A stretch of DNA of 64,000 nucleotides from an uncultured Bacteroidota bacterium (GTDB lineage: Bacteria; Bacteroidota; Rhodothermia; Rhodothermales; Salinibacteraceae): assembly GCA_913056185.1 (NCBI GenBank), contig CAJXLV010000010.1, forward strand, positions 1 through 64,000. The letters run 5' to 3'. The notes under the pieces were generated by a model. It had not been told where the DNA came from and did not search any database. It saw only the letters and a list, made by a program, of their open reading frames with translations. Shown in pieces: positions 1 through 9,630 of this stretch. Position numbers and translations under genes: made by a program. The first letter of the stretch is position 1. Each line of letters begins with the position of its first letter.

Positions 1-471
1 TTCATCACCCTGTCGGCACAGGTCAACGAGCAGATGCCGTTTTACGTGACCACCGCGGTGGTGGAGGCCATTGCAAAACGGCCCGTGCGGCTGCAAGACG
101 CCTCCGTACTGGTGCTGGGAGCGGCGTTCAAGAAGAACGTCGACGATACGCGACACGCCCCCGCCCGGAGCATAGTGCGCCTGCTTCGCGAAAAAGGCAT
201 TGAGCATCTTCAGTACGCCGACCCGCACGTTGACTGCCTGTGCGTAGAGACCGAGCACGGACCTTTTGAGGTGCCCCGCGTAGAGGTAACGCCGCAGACG
301 CTTGCCGAGCAGGACGTGGCGGTCCTTGTGACGGACCACGAGGCGTTTCCTTACGCCACCATCCGCGAGCACGCGCCGATGGTGGTGGATGCGCGCAACG
401 GATTTGAGGACGGCGCGAGGGCCGAGAATGTGTGGCTGCTGGGGGACGGGGCTCCCGAGCCCGACGCCTGA
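1..471 (+). CDS. Nucleotide-sugar (UDP-GlcNAc/ManNAc type) 6-dehydrogenase, C-terminal part; 5' end outside window
   Basis: Frame is open from base 1; NEQMPFYV and VLVLGAAFKKNVDDTRHAPARSIVRLLREKG resemble the WecC/WbpA family C-terminal domain. Confidence 0.85.
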   Translation, partial: FITLSAQVNEQMPFYVTTAVVEAIAKRPVRLQDASVLVLGAAFKKNVDDTRHAPARSIVRLLREKGIEHLQYADPHVDCLCVETEHGPFEVPRVEVTPQTLAEQDVAVLVTDHEAFPYATIREHAPMVVDARNGFEDGARAENVWLLGDGAPEPDA

Positions 472-531
472 GGCCTTCGCCCCCAATGCTTCCGGGGCGC
501 ACTTTGCTCTTCGACGCAACGCACGGAGCCC

Positions 532-2364
532 ATGATCGAGAAAATTAACAAGCTGCGGCCGCTGTTTAGCCGGATGGATAAGCTTCAGTACGCCGGCCTA
601 CTCGTGATGATGGGCCTGGGTGCCGTGCTGGAGATGGTGGGCATCGGCGCCGTGCCTGCATTTATCTCGACGCTTGCCGCGCCGGAGAAGGTGCGCGCGT
701 TTCCGGGGGTCGAGCCGGTGCTGCAGGTGCTTGGCATTACCACCAGCCGGGAGTTGGTGATCTGGGGCGCCGTGGGGTTCATTCTGGTGTTTACGATCCG
801 GGCCGGTGTGGTGGTCTTGTTGCAGTACGTGCAAATCCGCCTGACCGAGCACCACCGCGTGCGGCTGGCCCGTATGCTTTTTACAAAGTATATGGAGGCA
901 CCGTACGAATTTCACCTTCAGCGAAATACGGCGGAGCTGCTCCGCAACGTGAACTCAGAAACCAAGAATATCATCTCGGGGGTCATCAACCCAATTTTGC
1001 AGCTCATCCTGAACGCAATGATGACGATTTGCATCGCAGGGCTGCTCTTGGCCACGACGCCCTGGGCGGCGCTCGGGGCCCTGGTGGGAATTGGAGGGGG
1101 GGCCTGGGTGTTTTTGCGGACGGTGCAAGACAAAATGGAGAGCTACGGCCAAAAAGCGCGGACGGAGCGCAAGCGGGCCATCCAGGCGGTCAACCAGGGG
1201 CTGGGGGCCTTCCGAGATGCGCGAGTGATTGGGGTGGAGGGGGCGCTGATTGATGATTTTTACCAGAGCATCGCCCGCTTTGCGAAGCTGCAGCGGTACC
1301 AAGGCTTCATCAGCTCTATCGGCACGCCCCTGCTGGAGTACATCGCGGTGGTGGGGCTGATGCTGCTGGTGCTGGCACTGGTTCTGGTGGGCACGGGCCT
1401 GACGACGATGATTCCGCTGATGGGCCTCTTTGGGGCGGCGATTGTGCGGCTGCGCGGAACGATTGGGGCCATTACTGGCACGCTCAATACGCTCCAGTAC
1501 AACATGGCCTCGGTGGATGCAGTCGTGGGCGACCTCCGGACGCTGCGTGCGCCGGAGCAGGCCTCCCCGCTGCGCCTGCAGCCGCCCTCCCCGCGTACAG
1601 CTGTGCCGGAGGCCTCGGGCCCGTCCATTTCGTTTACGGAGTCGCTCCGGTTCGAGGGGGTGACGTACCACTACCCGGGGGCCTCCGAGGCGGCGCTCCG
1701 AGAGGTCGCCTTTTCTCTTGAGCCGGGGGAGTCGGTGGGGCTGGTAGGGGCGACGGGCTCTGGCAAAACGACGCTCGTAAACGTGCTGCTTGGGCTGCTG
1801 GAGCCACAGGAGGGACGCATCCTGGCCGATGGGGTCGACATCCACGAGAATGTGCCGGGGTGGCAGAATCATCTCGGCTACATCCCGCAGTCCATCTTCT
1901 TGCTGGACGATACCATTCGGCGGAATGTGGCGTTCGGCGAGCCCCCTGAGGCGATTGAGGATGAGAAGGTGTGGCAGGCGCTGTATGCGGCCCAGGTGGG
2001 GGGGTTTGTGATGGAGGAGCTCTCGGAGGGACTGGAGACAACGGTGGGGGAAAATGGGGTGCGCCTCTCCGGCGGGCAACGCCAGCGGGTGGGCCTGGCC
2101 CGGGCCATCTACCACAATCCCAGTGTGCTGGTCATGGATGAGGCCACCTCCGACCTCGACAATGAGACGGAGCACCGTGTGATGCGGGCGCTCAATGACC
2201 TGAAAACGGATCGCACCTTTGTAATGATTGCGCACCGCCTCCGCACGGTGCAAGACTGCGACCGCCTCTTTTTCATGAAGCAGGGCCGCATTGTGGCCCA
2301 GGGCCCCTACGAGGAGCTCTGCGCTACGCGCAAGGATTTCCGGCAGATGGCACAGGTGGCGTAG
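532..2364 (+). CDS. ABC transporter, fused permease-ATPase (MsbA/PglK-like polysaccharide or lipid-linked glycan exporter)
   Basis: N-terminal TM region; Walker A GATGSGKTT, signature LSGGQRQRVGLARA, Walker B VLVMDEATSDLD. Confidence 0.93.
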   Translation: MIEKINKLRPLFSRMDKLQYAGLLVMMGLGAVLEMVGIGAVPAFISTLAAPEKVRAFPGVEPVLQVLGITTSRELVIWGAVGFILVFTIRAGVVVLLQYVQIRLTEHHRVRLARMLFTKYMEAPYEFHLQRNTAELLRNVNSETKNIISGVINPILQLILNAMMTICIAGLLLATTPWAALGALVGIGGGAWVFLRTVQDKMESYGQKARTERKRAIQAVNQGLGAFRDARVIGVEGALIDDFYQSIARFAKLQRYQGFISSIGTPLLEYIAVVGLMLLVLALVLVGTGLTTMIPLMGLFGAAIVRLRGTIGAITGTLNTLQYNMASVDAVVGDLRTLRAPEQASPLRLQPPSPRTAVPEASGPSISFTESLRFEGVTYHYPGASEAALREVAFSLEPGESVGLVGATGSGKTTLVNVLLGLLEPQEGRILADGVDIHENVPGWQNHLGYIPQSIFLLDDTIRRNVAFGEPPEAIEDEKVWQALYAAQVGGFVMEELSEGLETTVGENGVRLSGGQRQRVGLARAIYHNPSVLVMDEATSDLDNETEHRVMRALNDLKTDRTFVMIAHRLRTVQDCDRLFFMKQGRIVAQGPYEELCATRKDFRQMAQVA

Positions 2365-2387
2365 CGACAGGGGCGTCCCAAAAGGAG

Positions 2388-2416
2388 GCCTCACGCCTCA
2401 CGACAAGAGGCGAGGC
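2388..2416 (+). terminator. Possible hairpin after ABC exporter gene
   Basis: GCCTCACGCCTC-ACGACAA-GAGGCGAGGC imperfect inverted repeat 24 bp after the stop codon; no T-tract. Confidence 0.25.
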
Positions 2417-2484
2417 AGCGGACGGGGGTGTGGCCGCGGTTCTCGTATCGATCGACTCCTCCCCTCATGCTCCCCCGCGCCCGT

Positions 2485-3669
2485 ATGAGCCGCATCTTGC
2501 TCGTACAGCACAGCAGCACGCCGGATGGATCCGCCCACAGCGGCTTGCTACTTGCGGATGGCCTGCGCGAGGCGGGGTGGACGGTGCACGTTGCCTTTGG
2601 GCACGAGGGGCCGATGAGGGACGCGTATGCTGCGGCGGGGCATCAGCCGCACCTGGTCCCACACAGCAACTGGCTCCGCCGGGCGCACACGCATCAGTTC
2701 GTCAAGGACGTGTGGCACGAGTGGGCCGGGGCGGAGGCGTTTGTGCACCTCATTGACGAGGTCGCGCCTCGGGCCGTGTACGTCAACACGGCTGTGAGCC
2801 TGGCAGGCGTGCTTGCGGCCCACCGTGCGCATGTCCCGTGCGTATGGCACCTGCGGGAGATGTTTGCGGACATTGGAGGAGAGTTAAAAGCCCCGCGCTG
2901 GGCCCTGCCGCTTCTCCGGCGTCTCCTGTGTCGTTGTGCCGACCGGCTTGTGACGAACTCGGCGGCCACGGCCCGCAATATGCTGGCGGGACGAGCCCCG
3001 GAGGCGCGGGTGGTCCCCAATGCGGTGGGAGAGCGGTTCTACGCAGAGGCGCGCGCCCCCGCCGCTGCCCGAGCGGCGCTGGGGCTGCCGGCTGCGGGCC
3101 CGCTGATCGGCGTTCCCGGCACCCTCCGCTCGATGAAGGGACACACGTTTTTTTTGGAGGCGGTGGCTCCGCTCCTGCACCGCACTGAGGGGCTGCAGGT
3201 GGCGGTCACGGGGCAGGGCGTGCCCGCCGTGGCCCGTCGCGTAAAGGCGAAGGCCCGAGCCCTCGGCCTCCGCGATCGCGTTTTGTTCCTCGGGTGGGTC
3301 GACGACATGGCGGCTTTTTATCGGGCCTGTGACCTCGTCTGCATCCCGTCCCGCGCAGAGCCCTTCGGGCGCACGGCCATCGAGGCCTTTGCGGTGGGCA
3401 CGCCGGTGGTGGCAACGGCCGTGGGGGGGCTGCAAGAAATTATTGCCGAGGGCAAAACGGGGCGGCTCGTGCCTTACGGCGACGCGTCGGCCCTCGCGGC
3501 GGCCCTCCACGCCCTCTTGTCCTCCCCGGAGCAGCGGCGCACCCTGAGCAGGCGGGCCCGCCGCGAGGCGGAAGAGCACTACCACGCGAAGCGATACAAG
3601 AAGACCCTCGTGGCGCTCGTGCAGGCCCTCGTGGACACACAGTCGACGCCTGCACCCGCCTCTGCCTGA
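2485..3669 (+). CDS. Glycosyltransferase family 4
   Basis: GT-B fold motifs: PSRAEPFGRTAIEAFAVGTPVVATAVGGLQEII; ORF extends to 2428 but MSRILLVQHSS is the likely start. Confidence 0.9.
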   Translation: MSRILLVQHSSTPDGSAHSGLLLADGLREAGWTVHVAFGHEGPMRDAYAAAGHQPHLVPHSNWLRRAHTHQFVKDVWHEWAGAEAFVHLIDEVAPRAVYVNTAVSLAGVLAAHRAHVPCVWHLREMFADIGGELKAPRWALPLLRRLLCRCADRLVTNSAATARNMLAGRAPEARVVPNAVGERFYAEARAPAAARAALGLPAAGPLIGVPGTLRSMKGHTFFLEAVAPLLHRTEGLQVAVTGQGVPAVARRVKAKARALGLRDRVLFLGWVDDMAAFYRACDLVCIPSRAEPFGRTAIEAFAVGTPVVATAVGGLQEIIAEGKTGRLVPYGDASALAAALHALLSSPEQRRTLSRRARREAEEHYHAKRYKKTLVALVQALVDTQSTPAPASA

Positions 3670-3749
3670 CACTGCGCGCGGCGTTGTGCACGGGGCGCGC
3701 TCTCGCCTTCCGATGATGCCCCATCCACACAGTCCCTCCCCGATCACGC

Positions 3750-4757
3750 ATGCGCACAACGGTTCTTGTGGTGGCGTACCGGGGCGACCGGTGGCTCCCC
3801 GCGTGCCTGCGGACCCTGGCCGCGGCAAGCGAGGCGCCCCTGCACCTGGTGCTTGTGGACAATGCCGAGAATACAGTTCTGGACGCCCTGGACCTCTCGG
3901 CGTTCGAGGCGGAGGTGCTGTCTACGCCTCGTCCGATGGGCTTTGCGGCGGCGAACAACTTTGCCCTGATGGAGGCCTCGTGCCTGGGCGAGGCGGTGCT
4001 CTTCCTGAATCAGGACACCAAGAGTCCGCCGGGGTGGATCGATGTGTGTCGGCGTGCACTTGCCGGCGCGCCCCGCCTCGGGGCGGTCTCGCCGTTCATC
4101 CGCACGTATGCGGACGACGGGTGGGACCCGAGCTTTTGGGCCTGCCTGTCGGCGGCCCAGCACGCGCGGGTGGAGGCGGGCGACCTTGAAGAGGCGGTGC
4201 TGCCGGTGCCCAGTGCGCCCGCCCCGGCCCTTCTGGTGCGGACGGCGGTGCTCCGGGCGACGGGCCCTTTTGACCCAGTGTACGGCAGCTACTACGAGGA
4301 CTACGATCTATGCCGGCGCATCCGGGAGGTGGGGCACAGCGTGGGCGTCTGTCCCGGTGCGCGGGTCCGGCATTTTTCGGGGGGGGCTACCGTGACGGAG
4401 GCGCAGCAGCGACATCGCATGCGGCAGGTGCTCCGCAATCGCATCCTGTACCGCCTCCGCACAGCGGCGCGGCCCCGCTGGCAGGCGGCACTGGGCTGGT
4501 TCCTGGCCGACTTTCCACGGCGGCTGGCGCGGGGGCTCGTGGGCACGCCCTCCTCGCAGCCGCCCGCAGTGACGTTGCAGGCCTACGGAGACCTCGTGCG
4601 ACTGGGGCGGCGCGTGGTCTCTGCTGCATACGACGGGGCGCAGTGGCGGGCCTACTTGCAGCGCCTCGGGTGGCCCCCGGCATCGATTGGCGACGGGGCG
4701 CTCCCCAACGATTCGCCCAACGACTCTTCTTCCTCCTCTCCGGTGGCTTCGTCATGA
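3750..4757 (+). CDS. Glycosyltransferase family 2 (rhamnosyltransferase-like)
   Basis: MRTTVLVVAYRGDRWLPACL...LFLNQDTKSPPGW...YYEDYDLCRRIREVG. Confidence 0.9.
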   Translation: MRTTVLVVAYRGDRWLPACLRTLAAASEAPLHLVLVDNAENTVLDALDLSAFEAEVLSTPRPMGFAAANNFALMEASCLGEAVLFLNQDTKSPPGWIDVCRRALAGAPRLGAVSPFIRTYADDGWDPSFWACLSAAQHARVEAGDLEEAVLPVPSAPAPALLVRTAVLRATGPFDPVYGSYYEDYDLCRRIREVGHSVGVCPGARVRHFSGGATVTEAQQRHRMRQVLRNRILYRLRTAARPRWQAALGWFLADFPRRLARGLVGTPSSQPPAVTLQAYGDLVRLGRRVVSAAYDGAQWRAYLQRLGWPPASIGDGALPNDSPNDSSSSSPVASS

Positions 4758-5962
4758 CGGTCTTGCACGTGAACGAGCACCTGGCCCACAAGGGCGGGGT
4801 GGAAACGTACCTCTTTGGGCTGTGGCCGCGGCTGCGCGAGCGAGGCGTGGAGCCGGTGGTGGCGTACGGCGACGGCGACGCGTCGCTACACGCCCCCAGC
4901 CATCACGCCCCGGCGCTGGGCACGGCGGGCCTCTGGGCGGAGGCGCGGGCACGGACGCAGATGGAGACGGTTCTGCACGCAGTGGCGCCGGATGTCATCC
5001 ACATCCACAATGTGCAAAATGTGGGGGCGTTGCAGGCGAGCCTGGCTCACGGCCCGACCGTGCTCACCACGCACGACTATCGGTGGGTCTGCCCGGCGAA
5101 CAACTTTTTTCATGCGCGGCCGCAGGCTGTGTGCGAGCGCACCTGCGGGCCGGGGTGCTTTGCCACCACCCTCACGAAGCACTGCGTGACGCCGCGCCCC
5201 CGGTACGCCCCGGGGGTTTACCGGCGGGCGCGATGGGGCATCGAGCATGCGGCGGACTTCGCGCGGGTTCTTGCGCCAAGCCGCGGCGCGCGCACGAAGT
5301 ATGAGGAGTCCGGCTTCGAGGAGGCCAATCTGGACGTGCTGCCGTATTTCTGCGCGCCGGCCCCAGCAGCGTCGCCCCGTCCCCTTCCCGAGCCGCCGAC
5401 CATCACGTATCTGGGACGCATCGCGGCCAACAAGGGACACGAGTACTTTGTGGAGGCGCTGGGCACACTGCCCGACGACGTGCAGGGGCGCATGGTGGGA
5501 AGCGTCACCGAAGAGGCTGCGGCACGGCTCCGCGACCTGGCGGCGCGGCACAATTGTGCCGACCGCTTGTCGCTGCACGGGTGGGCCTCCCAGGCAGAGA
5601 TTCTCAAGGTTCTGGAGGGCACGTCGGTGCTGGTCTTTCCCTCCCTCTGGCCCGAAACCCTCGGCCTCGTGGGCCTCGAGGCGCTCAGCCAGGGCGTGCC
5701 GGTGGTGGCCTCGGAGGTGGGCGGCGTGCGCGAGTGGTGCCACGACGGCGAGACTGGCTATGGGGTCCCGCCGGCGGACGGGGCCGCCATCGCGGAGCGC
5801 GTGGCCCACCTGCTGGGCGATGAGGACCGATTGCGTGCCTTCGGCGCGCGCGGAATTGAGCTGGTGAAAGAGCGATTCCGGCCCACGCAGCACGTTGATC
5901 GTCTCCTCCGCATCTACCGCCAGGTTCAGCCGACGGTCCAGCCCGCGTCTTCCCATGCCTGA
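4754..5962 (+). CDS. Glycosyltransferase family 4
   Basis: Start ATGA overlaps previous stop; HNVQNVGAL, TTHDYRWVCP, FPSLWPETLGLVGLEALSQGVPVVAS; longer ORF from 4310 is an artefact. Confidence 0.9.
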   Translation: MTVLHVNEHLAHKGGVETYLFGLWPRLRERGVEPVVAYGDGDASLHAPSHHAPALGTAGLWAEARARTQMETVLHAVAPDVIHIHNVQNVGALQASLAHGPTVLTTHDYRWVCPANNFFHARPQAVCERTCGPGCFATTLTKHCVTPRPRYAPGVYRRARWGIEHAADFARVLAPSRGARTKYEESGFEEANLDVLPYFCAPAPAASPRPLPEPPTITYLGRIAANKGHEYFVEALGTLPDDVQGRMVGSVTEEAAARLRDLAARHNCADRLSLHGWASQAEILKVLEGTSVLVFPSLWPETLGLVGLEALSQGVPVVASEVGGVREWCHDGETGYGVPPADGAAIAERVAHLLGDEDRLRAFGARGIELVKERFRPTQHVDRLLRIYRQVQPTVQPASSHA

Positions 5963-7124
5963 TTCCGCACGCCCCTTGCGCGTGGGCGTCTATGTCTTTT
6001 TTCCCGGGGGCGGCATCGGGCGGTACACGCACCGCCTGATGACGGCGCTGGCGCGGCACGAGGCGGTAGCGGTCGAGGCGCTTTGCACCCCGGAGTATGC
6101 CTGGGCCCCGGCGGAGGCGTACGCCACGTGGCCGGGCCTGGCTCGCATCTCGCACCGCATCCCTGCGCTGCGGCGCTGGCGCTTCTTGAAGGGGCAGTTC
6201 GTAAACCCTGCACGCGCCCTCGAGCACGTCCGCTCGGCGGAGCTCGATGTGCTGCACCTTGCCAACATCAATCACCTCTCCTTTCCGTACTGGCGGCGCC
6301 GGGCAGAGCGTGTGGGCGTGCCCGTGGTGGCTTCTGCGCACGACGTGACACGCGGAAAGCGCATCCTGAGCCGCATGTGGGAGACCCGACAACTGCGCGC
6401 GTTCTATCGCTGGGCCGATGCGCTCTTTGTGCACTCTGCGCATCAGGTGCGCGAGCTGACAGCCTTTGCCGAGGTCGCTCCGGAGGCGGTGCACGTGGTG
6501 CCGCACGGGCCGTACACCCACGGCACCGTGTCGGCCTCGAAGGCGGCCCTCCGCCGACAGTGGGACCTGCCTGCGGAGCGTCCGGTGGCGCTGATGTTTG
6601 GAAAGCTGAGAGACGATAAAAACCTGGAGGGCCTGCTGCGGGCCCTGGCCCGAACCGACGCGTCGCCCTACCTGATGGTGGCGGGGGCGGAGGACGACCG
6701 CCACCGCGGCGCCGCTCATTACCGCCGCCTCGCAGACGACCTCGGCCTCCGCGCCTCCGTGCGCATTCGTCCCGGGCGGCTGGAGGACGCGGCTGTGGGC
6801 GAGCTGTTTGTGGCGGCCGACTGGGTGGCGCTCCCTTACAGCGCGTCCTTCACCTCGCAGAGCGGCGTGCTCAACGTGGCGGCCCACTACGAACGGCCGG
6901 TGCTCGTAAGCTCGGCCCCGGTGCTGCACGAGACGGTGACTGCCTGCGACATTGGGGTGGCCTGCTCCGGCGATACGCCCGCGGCCCTGGCCCGCGGCAT
7001 CGAGCGCCTCCACCGGCGTCTGGCCACGGGGCACCAGCATGCCTTTTCGGCCTATCGCGATCGCTTTAGCTGGCGCGAGAATGCCGCACGGACAGTCTCG
7101 GTCTACCGATCCCTGCTTGCCTGA
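5955..7124 (+). CDS. Glycosyltransferase family 4
   Basis: MPDSARPLRVGVYVFFPGGGIGRYTHRL... GT4 N-domain; overlaps neighbours by a few bases. Confidence 0.85.
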   Translation: MPDSARPLRVGVYVFFPGGGIGRYTHRLMTALARHEAVAVEALCTPEYAWAPAEAYATWPGLARISHRIPALRRWRFLKGQFVNPARALEHVRSAELDVLHLANINHLSFPYWRRRAERVGVPVVASAHDVTRGKRILSRMWETRQLRAFYRWADALFVHSAHQVRELTAFAEVAPEAVHVVPHGPYTHGTVSASKAALRRQWDLPAERPVALMFGKLRDDKNLEGLLRALARTDASPYLMVAGAEDDRHRGAAHYRRLADDLGLRASVRIRPGRLEDAAVGELFVAADWVALPYSASFTSQSGVLNVAAHYERPVLVSSAPVLHETVTACDIGVACSGDTPAALARGIERLHRRLATGHQHAFSAYRDRFSWRENAARTVSVYRSLLA

Positions 7125-8224
7125 TGTCGCCTCGTCCCGGCCCGGAACTGACCCGCCTGGCGGTGCTGCACGCCCGGCTCTCGCCGCACATGGCGGCGTG
7201 CCTGCGCACGCTCCACCGCCAGGGGGTGGAATTGCTTGTGGTGCGCCTCCCGCCCGCGCAAACTGCCCCGTTTGATGAGCGGCACTTCGCCTGGATCGAT
7301 CATCTTTACGACCGCTCTGCGCTCCGCATTCCCGCCCTGCAGCGCCGCCTGGAGGCGTTCGCGCCGGACGCGGTGTTTATGTCGGGCTGGTTTGACGAGG
7401 GGTATCTGCACCTGGCGCGCGTCCTGCGGCGCCGGGGGGTGATGGTCATCGCGGGGTCGGACCAGCAGTGGACGGGCTCGTGGCGCCAGCAGGGCGCCCG
7501 GCTCATTGCGCCCTGGTACCTCCACTCCGCGATTGATGTGCTGTGGGTGGCGGGGGAGCGCCAGCGACAGTTTGCCCACCGCCTCGGCTTCCGGGGGCGG
7601 CGGTGCTGGGAGGGGGTCTACGGCTGCGCGTGGAACGCCTTTGCGGCCCAGCACACGGGCGCCCTGCCGAATGCGTTCCTCTTTGTAGGGCGCTATACGC
7701 CCCGCAAGGGCGTCGATCTACTGGCCGACGCCTACGCCACCTACCGGGCACGGGCCGATGATCCCTGGCCGTTGCTATGCGCTGGGCGCGGGCCGCAAGG
7801 CGACCTGCTCGCCACCCAGCCGGGCATCGAAAACCGAGGCTTCGTGCAGCCCGATGCCCTGCCCGCACTCATGGGACAGGCCGGGGCGCTCGTCCTGCCC
7901 AGCCGTACGGAACCATGGGGCGTGGTGGTGACGGAGGCAGCCGCAGCGGGCCGCCCACTCCTCTGCTCGGAGGCCTGCGGCGCGGCCGTGCACCTCCTGC
8001 GCGACCGCTACAACGGGTATCTCCTCCACACGGGCGAGGCAGAGCACCTGGCCCAGCGCATGCACACGCTGGCGGGCCAACCGCCGGCCGCCCGTCGCCG
8101 CATGGGCGCCCGCAGCCACGCCTTGTCCAAGCCCTACACGCCGACCCGCTGGGCCGACACCCTCACGAATGGCATTTACGACTGGTATGCCGACTCCCGA
8201 TCGCCCGCCCGCCTCCCCCAATAG
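7124..8224 (+). CDS. Glycosyltransferase family 4
   Basis: FVGRYTPRKGVDLLADAY...LVLPSRTEPWGVVVTEAAAAGRPLLCSEACGA; TGATG overlap with upstream gene. Confidence 0.88.
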   Translation: MSPRPGPELTRLAVLHARLSPHMAACLRTLHRQGVELLVVRLPPAQTAPFDERHFAWIDHLYDRSALRIPALQRRLEAFAPDAVFMSGWFDEGYLHLARVLRRRGVMVIAGSDQQWTGSWRQQGARLIAPWYLHSAIDVLWVAGERQRQFAHRLGFRGRRCWEGVYGCAWNAFAAQHTGALPNAFLFVGRYTPRKGVDLLADAYATYRARADDPWPLLCAGRGPQGDLLATQPGIENRGFVQPDALPALMGQAGALVLPSRTEPWGVVVTEAAAAGRPLLCSEACGAAVHLLRDRYNGYLLHTGEAEHLAQRMHTLAGQPPAARRRMGARSHALSKPYTPTRWADTLTNGIYDWYADSRSPARLPQ

Positions 8225-9626
8225 CCGGGGCATCTGGAACGGGCCGTATCTCCTCCGCAATTGGATGTACCTGTGGGCGCTTCTCGTCGCCCTGGCCTGG
8301 GCTACTCCGTGGTCGTTCGGCCTGGTGTTGTGCGGCGGAATTGCGCTCCACAGCCTCCGCGGTCCCCGGCGCTCGGTGGAGGCGCTCGGCATGCTGGCGC
8401 TCCTTCTTGTGCTCGGCAAAACGGACGCAACCCTCGGGCGCTGGGTGGTGCTGGCGGCGGCGGGCGGGCGCATGCTTTGGGATGGGGCGTTCGCGGGCCG
8501 CGGCCTGCCGCGCCTGGGGCGTCTGCTGCTGGGGTTCTATGCCGTACTGCTGCCTCTCTCGGTGGCCGCCAGCACGTTTCCTCTCGTCTCCAGCCTCAAG
8601 CTGACGACCTTCACCCTCGGGGGGATGGTGACACTCGTGGGCTTTTACCGCACGCGCCACCTGACCGATTACTGGCTCTCCTGGCTCGTTACGCTGGCGG
8701 TCTTTCTGCTGCTGGCCAGCCTCCCGCTGTACGTGTTGCCCGGCGGGTACGCGACCAACGGGGTCGGCTTTCAGGGGCTCCTCACGCATCCGCAGACGTT
8801 TGGGCCCATCGTGGCAGCCCTCACGGCGCTCCTGGCGGGCCTCTACTTCTTTCGGCAACGGACCTCGTGGCTGCTGCTCCTGTGTGTGGGGCTCGGGGTG
8901 GGGGGGATGTATCTCTCGCTGTCGCGCACGTCACTGCTCGCCTTTGGGCTGGCTGGGGCCCTGACGGCCACCCTCGGGCTTAGCCTCAAGCCGGCGTCCT
9001 GGGGCGTCGATCTCCGCCGCACCCTGGCCCAGGGCCCCGTGCTTCTCGGGGGGCTGGCAGTCCTGGCCCTCGGGGCAATGCAGTGGACCTCCCTCCAGTC
9101 CGACCTGCACGCGTTCCTCGCGAAGGGCTCTGGGGAGGCGTCGTTGGTGCAGGCATTCGAGGCATCGCGGGGCGATCTAATGGACGTCTCCCTGGCCAAC
9201 TTCCAGCGACACCCGCTTACAGGCATCGGCTTCGGGGCGCCCTCCGACCCCGCACAGTTCGCCCAAGAGCTACAGCGCGGCCCGTACGGCCTTCCCCTAA
9301 GTGCCTCGGTTGAGAAAGGCTTCATGCCTACGGCGGTGCTCGAAGAAACGGGCCTGCTGGGGGCACTGCTCACGCTGGTCCTGATTGCCGCCCTGGTGCG
9401 GCCCACCCTCTCCCACCCCGACCCCACGCTGTTTTGGGGGATGGCCACGGCCCTGTGTGTCAACTTTGGCGAGATGGTGTTTTTCTCGGTGGGCGGCATG
9501 GGGCTTTTCCTCTGGTTTGTCATGGCGTTCTGCCACGTCGCGGCCCTCCGGAAGGGACGAGGGAGGGCGCCCCCCCAGTCTCCTCGCCCCCACGCCGCCG
9601 CCCGCCCTGCGCCCGTCCCACAGTAG
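8187..9626 (+). CDS. O-antigen ligase/Wzy polymerase-like polytopic membrane protein
   Basis: Many hydrophobic segments; HPLTGIGFGAPSD motif and SLSRTSLLAF typical of the Wzy_C/O-antigen ligase family. Confidence 0.8.
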   Translation: MPTPDRPPASPNSRGIWNGPYLLRNWMYLWALLVALAWATPWSFGLVLCGGIALHSLRGPRRSVEALGMLALLLVLGKTDATLGRWVVLAAAGGRMLWDGAFAGRGLPRLGRLLLGFYAVLLPLSVAASTFPLVSSLKLTTFTLGGMVTLVGFYRTRHLTDYWLSWLVTLAVFLLLASLPLYVLPGGYATNGVGFQGLLTHPQTFGPIVAALTALLAGLYFFRQRTSWLLLLCVGLGVGGMYLSLSRTSLLAFGLAGALTATLGLSLKPASWGVDLRRTLAQGPVLLGGLAVLALGAMQWTSLQSDLHAFLAKGSGEASLVQAFEASRGDLMDVSLANFQRHPLTGIGFGAPSDPAQFAQELQRGPYGLPLSASVEKGFMPTAVLEETGLLGALLTLVLIAALVRPTLSHPDPTLFWGMATALCVNFGEMVFFSVGGMGLFLWFVMAFCHVAALRKGRGRAPPQSPRPHAAARPAPVPQ

Positions 9627-9630
9627 GCCT

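Noticed and set aside
955-2394. 479-residue minus-strand ORF opposite the ABC exporter
   Set aside because: Shadow frame of a strong coding gene; no domain motifs
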